This document shows, piece after piece, positions 52,847 to 58,410 of a stretch of DNA of 58,410 nucleotides (the stretch's first letter is position 1; each line of letters opens with the position of its first letter). The stretch comes from Actinomadura sp. CNU-125 (GTDB lineage: Bacteria; Actinomycetota; Actinomycetes; Streptosporangiales; Streptosporangiaceae), in the NCBI RefSeq assembly GCF_001942465.1, contig NZ_MKJY01000244.1:1-58410 (forward strand). The letters are read 5' to 3'. The notes beneath the pieces are model-generated. The model made no database searches and was not told the DNA's origin. It saw nothing but the letters and a program-made list of their open reading frames with translations. The translations under genes and the position numbers were made by a program.

Positions 52847-55465
52847 TCAGCCCTCGGTGAGGGCGCGGTGGAGGCGGGCGGCTTCGGCGACGAGACGGCT
52901 GGAGCCGCCGCGCGCGGCGACGTCGGCCAGGCCGGGGACGGTGCCGCGGGCGCGGACGGTCTCGGCGGTGCGGGTGCCGAGGGCGAGCAGGTCGGGCAGG
53001 CCGGACGGGGCGCGGGTGCCGGGCTCGGGCAGCAGCGGCGGGAGCGCGGCCACGATCGCCTTCCACACGTCGGCGTGCGCGCCCGCGTCGGGCCGCCTCG
53101 GTGAGGGAACGGACGGCGCGGTTCGGCTTGATCCGGCCGGTCTCGGAGAATCTGCGATGTCGGTGCCGGTCTCGGCCGCCGGGGCGTGGCCGCGGGCGCT
53201 CAGCACGAGCAGCGCCTCGACCGCGTCGGCGCGCTCGCGCTCGTCCTCCTCCTGCGCGAGCGCGAGGGCGAGGACGGCGCCGATGGCCCCGCCCGCCGGG
53301 CCGTCGCCTCGGCGAGCGCGAGGGCGTGGGCCCGTGGCCGTAGGCGTACCGGCCGAGCAGGTCGGGCAGCGCGTGGGCGGCGGCGACCTCGCGGTGGGAC
53401 GGCAGCATCGCGGGCCACGCCGCGGTGTCGCCGGAGGCGTGGAGCCTGCCGAAATCCGCGTCGTGCCCCAGCAGCTCGGAGAGGTCGTCCGGGACGTCCC
53501 CGGCAGGGGTCAGCGTCACGCCGCCCTTCGGCGGGAGCTTCAGGACGCGCCCGCCCTCGGTGCGCAGCGGCTCGTCGAGCAGCCCGCATTCGACGACCGG
53601 GTCGGGCAGCCCGCCGGACGCCAGCAGCGGCGCGACCGTCCGCCCGGCGGCGGAGGTCAGGGCCTTCGCGCGGATCGCGGCGCCCGAGTCGGCGTCGCGG
53701 GGGATGCGCAGCAGGGCCTGGGCAAGGTCGGCGCGGCCCGGTTCGAGGCCCGCCGCCTCAAGGCGTTCGAGGCGTTCGACGAGCGTCATGGGGGCGATGT
53801 GGCCGCCGCCCTCGGTCGGGGCGGCCAGCAGCACGGGGGTGCGGCCGACGCTTTCGACGATGTCGCGCTTGCGCCAGATGAGGAACCGCCGCAGCGCCGG
53901 GCCGTCCACCTTCGTCCCGCGCGTGCTGTCCCAGCACTCGTCGGCGGGCGCGGCCGTGAAGGGGATGACCAGCATCTGGGCGGCGAGGTTCGCCCAGCCG
54001 TAGGAGACGCGCACCGTCGAATGCGTCCCGTACTGCTGCGGTACGGCGGGCGGGACGTGCGGGCGGAGGGCTTCGCGCGTGCCGTCGGGATCGGTGTACG
54101 CGGACTCGTAGAGCGCGGCCAGGAAACGTTCCGTCGTGACCCAGTCGAACGGCGAGTTCCGCTGGGCCCTGAACTCCTCGGCCAGCTCGGCGAGCGACGC
54201 GATCGGGGCGGGAAGCGTTCGCGGGACGAACGGGGGCGGGCCGGACGATACGGGCGCCGGTTCGGCGGTCGCGGCGACCTCGCCGTACGCGGCGGCGATC
54301 GCGGCGCGCAGCTCGCCGGGCAACCCGGACGCGGCGTCCCGGACGGCGTCGCGGGTCGCCGCACCGGTGCGGCCCGCGTGCTTCACCGCGATCTTGACGG
54401 CGCGTTCCCGCAGGGCGAAGTCTTCGGCCGCGAAGACGGCCGTGACCGCACGGACCGTCGCGTCGACGCGGCCGCGCCTGCGGGCCGTCCGGTCGAGCCA
54501 GCCGAGGCCCGCGCGGACGAGCTTCTTCTCCGGCCGGAAGAGCAGCGCGTCGGCGGCTTCCTCGAACAGCGGCCCGTCCAGCGGTTCCGTCTCGTCCGTC
54601 CGCTTGACCTGCCGGAACGCGAGGTCGGCGACGGTGGACGGCGCGGCCGGCAGCAGCCGCACGTGATCGCGGACGTGCCGCGCCGCGTCCTCGTCGGCCG
54701 GTTCGAGCCGGTCGTGCAGGTGGACGAAGAAACGCAGTTCGTGAGGCGTGCCGCCGCGCAGGAACCGGCCGACGCAGCCGTCGAGCAGCGCCGCGCGGTC
54801 GAGCCGTCCGGCGCGGGCGAGGTCGGCGAGCGCCTCGATCCAGGTGGTCCGCCCCTCCCGGCCGCCCCAGCGGGCCCGGGCGTCGTCCTCGGCGAGGTGC
54901 CGGCCGACGCCGTCCGCGTCGAACAGCCGGGGGACGAGCGCGTCGAGGAACGGGTCGTCGGCGAGCCCGGACGGCTCGGCGACGTGCGTCCAGCCGACGA
55001 CGAAGCCGTCGGACACCGGGGCGTCGGCCCCGGCGGACAGGGTGAGCGTCGCCGACATGTGCCACAGCGACACCATGCGGCCCCAGTCGTCGGAGACGCG
55101 GATGCGGTCGGCGATCCGGCGCCCCACGTCGGCGCGCCACGCGGCGGGCGCGCGGCGGTGATCTCGACCAGGTCCCTGGCCGCTCCACGCTGCAAACGGT
55201 CGGGCCAGATCTCGAGTTCCCGGCGGCACAGCCAGGCCGCCGCGGCGGCGGCCCCGCCGTGCGCGGCGCCCGCCAGCAGCAGCGGCTCGATCAGGCCGCC
55301 TTCGAGCATGCCCCACTCGGCGGCCGCCCGCAGTTCCCGCAGCCGTCCGGGCAGCGCGTCGGCGACCTCGCGGCGGCCCGCGTCGTCCAGCTTCATCACC
55401 AGCGCCATCACCCGTCCGGGGTCCTTGGCGTCGATCGCGTCCCGGACGCCGTCCCACGCGGTCAT
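52847..55465 (-). CDS. DUF6493-like large helical-repeat protein (several frameshifts)
   Basis: A protein of about 870 residues, mostly helical repeats, that I assign to the DUF6493 type found next to SWIM zinc-finger genes in actinomycetes. It begins at MTAWDGVRDAIDAKDPGRVMALVMKLDDAGRREVA. The frame breaks near 55155, after which a long clean stretch runs from WHMSATLTLSAGADAPVSDGF to LLGRYAYGHGPTP. Further breaks near 53330, 53200 and 53110 lead to the C-terminal DVWKAIVAALPPLLPEPGTRA and RLVAEAARLHRALTEG. The ATG overlaps the stop of the SWIM gene (ATGA), so the two are coupled. No catalytic motif is visible; a scaffold or adaptor role is a guess. Confidence 0.78.
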
Positions 55466-56836
55466 CGCGCGACCTCCACGGACGCGTCGCGGCGGACGAT
55501 CCGGGCCGCGAGGACGTGCTTGCACGGGCCCCGCCCGCCCCGGTGGTCGAACCACCACGGGCACGTGCACGACGCGGCGTCCCCGTCGCCGTCGAACCGG
55601 ACGTGCCGTTCGCCCCCGTCGGTCGTCACCACGGCGGTGTCGTCGCCGGTGAACCGCACGGAACCGTCCTCCACCAGCGCGCGCGCGGAACGCAGGCGCG
55701 GGTTCAGCGCGGCCACCCGTGACGGGTCGTACGGGAGTTCGCGGTGGAAGAACGCGGCTTCCGCCGTGTCGAACCCGACGCGGCCGGACGTCCCGAGCTG
55801 GACGAGCGCCGCCTGCGTCCGGTCGAGCGGCAGCCCCGAGCGCTCGGCGAGCAGGTCCGGCTCGACGCGCGGCTCGAACGACAGGAGCGCGCCGACGAGA
55901 TCGGCGTCCCCCGCGGCCTCGTCGGTGGCCAGCGCGTCCAGCACGGCGCCCTCGCCGGAGAACCCGCGCGCGCCGTCCGGGGACAGCGTGAGCACGTACC
56001 GCATCCCCGGCAGCTCCAGTTCCCACACGCTCGCCGTGGGTCCGCTTCCGTTCTTGACCGACGGGCCATAGGCGCGCAGCGCGCGGGCGAAGCGCAGTAG
56101 CGGGAGCATCGTGCGCAGGCGGTCCGCCCCGGCCAGGCAGACCGCGCCCGGTGCCGGACGGGGCGCGAGCCGCAGCGTCCGCCCGGCGGGCACGGCCCAC
56201 GCCGTCCGGTGCGCCGCGCGGCAGCGACCGCAGGAACCGGACGGCGTCGTGCCCGGACAGTTCGGCGCGCGGGTCGAAACCGGCCGTGATCACCTGCACC
56301 TCGGCGAACCCCCGGAGCCAGCGGTCCGGCAGCGGCACCTTCTTCTCGACCACGGCGCCGTCCATGGTGGTGACGGCCAGCTCCTCCTCGCCGACCGCGA
56401 GGTGCAGCGGGTCGGAGCCGCCCACCCGGGCGAGGGCCTCGCGCAGCGGCCCGTTCACGTCCACGTTCGTGGTGCCGCGCTCGTGCACCTCGCCGTCCAT
56501 CGCCGCCTCCAGGACGTCCAGCCGCGCGTACACGCCGCCGCACGCCGAGAACGACTCCAGCCGGAGCCGGTCGCCGTTGCAGGTGACCACCGGGTCACGG
56601 AATCCGGTCGGCCGGGGCCGGTGGTACCGGGTCTGGGCGACGTCGGCCAGCCCGATCAGCGCCGCCGCGGCCGGGGCCGCCTGCGTGAGGACGCCGCTGA
56701 AGAAGTGCGGATGCGGCCGGGGCCCGCTCCCGGTCGTCCCCCCGGACGTGGACAGCCCCAGCAGACCCTCGTCGATCCCGGACGGACGCGTGTACGTGTA
56801 GGACTGCGCGGCCCCTGCCGCTGCCGTAGTCGCCAT
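55462..56836 (-). CDS. SWIM zinc-finger protein (one frameshift)
   Basis: A protein of about 458 residues. The N-terminal half (SYTYTRPSGIDEGLLGLSTSGG, GPRPHPHFFSGVLTQAAPAAAALIGLADVAQTRY, TCNGDRLRLESFSACGGVYARLDVLEAAMDG) is unique to this family. After a break near 56200 the second half reads through MLPLLRFARALRAYGPSVKNG to the SWIM motif CTCPWWFDHRGGRGPCKHVLAARI near the C-terminus, a CxC...CxH zinc site used for DNA or protein binding. It is the first gene of the pair with the DUF6493-like gene. The molecular role of this pair is not established. Confidence 0.85.
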
Positions 56837-56866
56837 GGGTGGGAAGGTAAAGGAACCTTCCGACAA

Positions 56867-58105
56867 TTAGTCGAGTTGTCCTGGAAAAAGCAGCGCGAGT
56901 TCCCGCGGATACTCGCCGATGAACCGCAGTTCGTCGTCGGTGAGGGGCCGTCCCGTCTGCGCATTGCACAACTGGACGACCTTGAACGCGAGGTCGTCGT
57001 CCACGGGCTCGACCCCGAGACCGTCCATCACGTGCCTGAACCCCGCCTTGCCGCCGTACTCGCCCGTGAGGACCACCCGTCCGTTCTTCGCGTGCCAGTC
57101 GTCCGGGAACGGTCCGAGCGTCTGCTCGTCGTACAACTCGTAGTTCCCGTGGTCTTTCAGGGCGCCGTCCGCGTGGATGCCCGATTCGTGCGAGAACGCG
57201 TTCCGTCCGACCCCCACCTGGTTGTAGGGGAGGGGCTGGCCGAACGCGTAACTCGCCCAGAGCGCGAACCGCCGCGCCCACGACAGGTCGAGCGCGTCAC
57301 CGATCTCGACACGGTCCTCCAGGCCGAACCCGTGCCGGAACGCGAGGATCGTCGAGAGCAGGTCGGCGTTCCCGGAACGCTCGCCGATGCCGTTGACGCA
57401 CGTGTTGATCCACGCGTCCTGCCCGGCGTCCAGGTCGCCGAGCGCGCCGGACACCGAGTTGGCCACCGCCAGCCCGAGGTCGTTGTGGCAGTGCGTCTCG
57501 ACCGGCATCTCCACCGCCGCCGCGAGCCGCGCGAACCGGTCCCGGATCCGGCCGGGGGTGTCGCCGCCGATCGTGTCGCAGTACCGGACGCGGTCGGCGC
57601 CCGCCTCCCGCGCGGCCAGCGCGAACTCGGTCAGGAACCCCTCGTCGGTGCGCGACCCGTCCTCGGCGTTCACCCCGACGGTGCTCGCCCCGCCCGCCTT
57701 CGCGGCCCGCACGGCCGCCGCCGTCTCGCGGATGATCGCGTCCCGGTCCAGCCGTCCCCGGAACTTGTTCGCGATCATGTGGTCGGACGTGGAGATCGAC
57801 AGGTTGTAGTGCGCGAGGCCCGTTCCGCCGACCCGCACGGCCGCCGCCTTCTCGACGTCCGCCGCGAGGCCCCGGCACCAGCCCGACAGCCGCAGCCCGC
57901 CGAACGCGCCCGCCTCCGCCAGCGCGATCTGCGCCCGCACGTACGGGACCTCGTGGAACAGGAACGGGAAGCCGATCTCCGACTGCGCCGCGCCCAGCCG
58001 TCCCAGGTAGAAGTTGACCATCGTCTTGCCGAACTTCGACAGCCCGGTGCGCGCCGTCTGGACGCCGTCGCGGTTCGTCACGTCCAGGAAATGAATCTTC
58101 GCCAT
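56867..58105 (-). CDS. Homocitrate-synthase-like (NifV/LeuA family) acyltransferase
   Basis: A 412-residue DRE-TIM metallolyase-fold Claisen enzyme that condenses acetyl-CoA with a 2-oxo acid. It has the metal/catalytic start HFLDVTNRDGVQTART, GVNAEDGSRTDEGFL, the metal-binding HCHNDLGLAVANS, the signature NGIGERSGNADLLS and SHESGIHADGALKD. TNRDG replaces the usual TLRDG. It is short, lacking the C-terminal regulatory domain of isopropylmalate synthase, as in NifV and homocitrate synthases. The substrate is not proven. It is divergent from a citrate-synthase gene, which makes a shared 2-oxo-acid/acetyl-CoA theme likely. Confidence 0.85.
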   Translation of the reverse strand: MAKIHFLDVTNRDGVQTARTGLSKFGKTMVNFYLGRLGAAQSEIGFPFLFHEVPYVRAQIALAEAGAFGGLRLSGWCRGLAADVEKAAAVRVGGTGLAHYNLSISTSDHMIANKFRGRLDRDAIIRETAAAVRAAKAGGASTVGVNAEDGSRTDEGFLTEFALAAREAGADRVRYCDTIGGDTPGRIRDRFARLAAAVEMPVETHCHNDLGLAVANSVSGALGDLDAGQDAWINTCVNGIGERSGNADLLSTILAFRHGFGLEDRVEIGDALDLSWARRFALWASYAFGQPLPYNQVGVGRNAFSHESGIHADGALKDHGNYELYDEQTLGPFPDDWHAKNGRVVLTGEYGGKAGFRHVMDGLGVEPVDDDLAFKVVQLCNAQTGRPLTDDELRFIGEYPRELALLFPGQLD

Positions 58106-58141
58106 GCCGTCAGATTGACACCGCAATCGACATGCATCAAT

Positions 58142-58157
58142 ATTGACGAAAATCAAT
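58142..58157. promoter_or_regulatory. Inverted repeat ATTGA-N6-TCAAT in the divergent promoter
   Basis: Arms at 58142-58146 and 58153-58157 around cgaaaa, nested in wider cgacat/atgtcg arms, in an AT-rich 73-base spacer between the homocitrate-synthase-like and citrate-synthase genes. The motif attgac also occurs at 58114-58119. It is a likely operator for both genes. Confidence 0.45.
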
Positions 58158-58178
58158 GTCGACACGAAGGATGCCCGG

Positions 58179-58410
58179 GTGGACGGCTGGATCGACGCCG
58201 CCGAGGCCGCCGAACGGCTCGGTGTGAAACCCGCCACGCTGTACTCGTACGTGAGCCGCGGCGTCCTGCGCCGCCGCCGCGACCCCGGCGCCGCCGCAGC
58301 CTGTTCGACGCCGCGCAGAGTGAGGAACTGGCCCGCCGCGGCCGTCCCCGCCGCCCGCCCGGCCCCGGCGAGCTCGCCGTCGAGTCCGGCGATCACCGCC
58401 CTCGGCCCCG
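58179..58410 (+). CDS. Citrate synthase with N-terminal HTH, 5' fragment (frameshifted, runs off window)
   Basis: GTG 58179 opens MDGWIDAAEAAERLGVKPATLYSYVSRGVLRRRRDPG, the MerR-like helix-turn-helix found at the N-terminus of an actinobacterial citrate-synthase subgroup. The frame then slips near 58290; the next frame continues SLFDAAQSEELARRGRPRRPPGPGELAVES, and a further slip near 58390 gives AITALGP, the beginning of the citrate-synthase core. The catalytic domain lies outside the window. The family assignment rests on the N-terminal region only. Confidence 0.65.
   Translation, partial: MDGWIDAAEAAERLGVKPATLYSYVSRGVLRRRRDPGAAAACSTPRRVRNWPAAAVPAARPAPASSPSSPAITALGP

Noticed and set aside
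1..58410. tRNA, rRNA, IS elements, integrase or phage genes
   Set aside because: No cloverleaf-like segment, transposase or integrase motif, terminal repeats or phage structural genes could be found by reading both strands.

Overview
This window is very high-GC DNA with strong G/C bias at third codon positions, many GTG starts and many overlapping stop/start pairs. It carries marker families typical of Actinomycetia: a WhiB-family protein, a CvnA-D conservon, DUF1707, DUF742, DUF4234, a DmdR/IdeR-type iron box, and an actinobacterial NirA/SirA-type sulfite reductase. A filamentous actinomycete of the Actinomadura/Streptosporangiales kind fits best. The genus is an inference. I see no rRNA, tRNA, CRISPR array, insertion sequence or prophage.

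Layout. 1-6.9 kb: a ferritin-like protein, a Ser/Thr kinase that appears fused to half an MFS transporter, an AidB-like acyl-CoA dehydrogenase, a DUF1707 cell-envelope protein, and a divergent XRE-regulator/SDR pair. 6.6-9.6 kb: a small hydrophilic protein, then a divergent IclR-PepE / DUF1177 locus. 9.6-13.5 kb: the assimilatory sulfate-reduction operon (leader peptide, sulfite reductase, 54-residue zinc ribbon, CysH, sirohydrochlorin chelatase). 13.7-18.4 kb: YihY/BrkB membrane protein, a phosphotriesterase homologue that has lost metal ligands, a phosphoribosyltransferase, WhiB, and an iron-box-controlled sucrase/ferredoxin-like protein. 18.4-23.1 kb: glpD, TetR, an alkyl-DHAP-synthase-like flavoprotein and a diacylglycerol kinase, in the same order as Mycobacterium tuberculosis Rv2249c-Rv2252. 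23.4-27.3 kb: metallophosphoesterase, DUF4234 protein and a PolA-like polymerase.

27.3-33.9 kb: an aromatic-acid module of flavoprotein monooxygenase, ABC ATPase, benzoylformate decarboxylase, two ABC permeases and a lipoprotein binding protein. 34.5-39.6 kb: a conservon (cvnA-D). 39.7-46.6 kb: an SGNH hydrolase behind a perfect palindrome, a triple-AAA protein, an LCP ligase, a small conserved protein and two paralogous tiny membrane proteins. 46.7-48.8 kb: glutathione peroxidase, an SDR and Ogt. 48.8-56.8 kb: a SWIM zinc-finger/DUF6493-like gene pair, a degenerate second DUF6493-like copy, and between them a TetR/MFS efflux pair. 56.9 kb to the end: a homocitrate-synthase-like enzyme divergent from a citrate synthase with an N-terminal HTH, cut by the window edge.

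Data quality. At least fifteen otherwise well-conserved genes are broken by one- or two-base deletions, nearly all in G/C-rich runs. In the diacylglycerol kinase three inferred single-G losses cancel and scramble the catalytic GGDG motif. These are more likely consensus errors than real mutations, so the affected genes are annotated as whole spans with the breaks noted.
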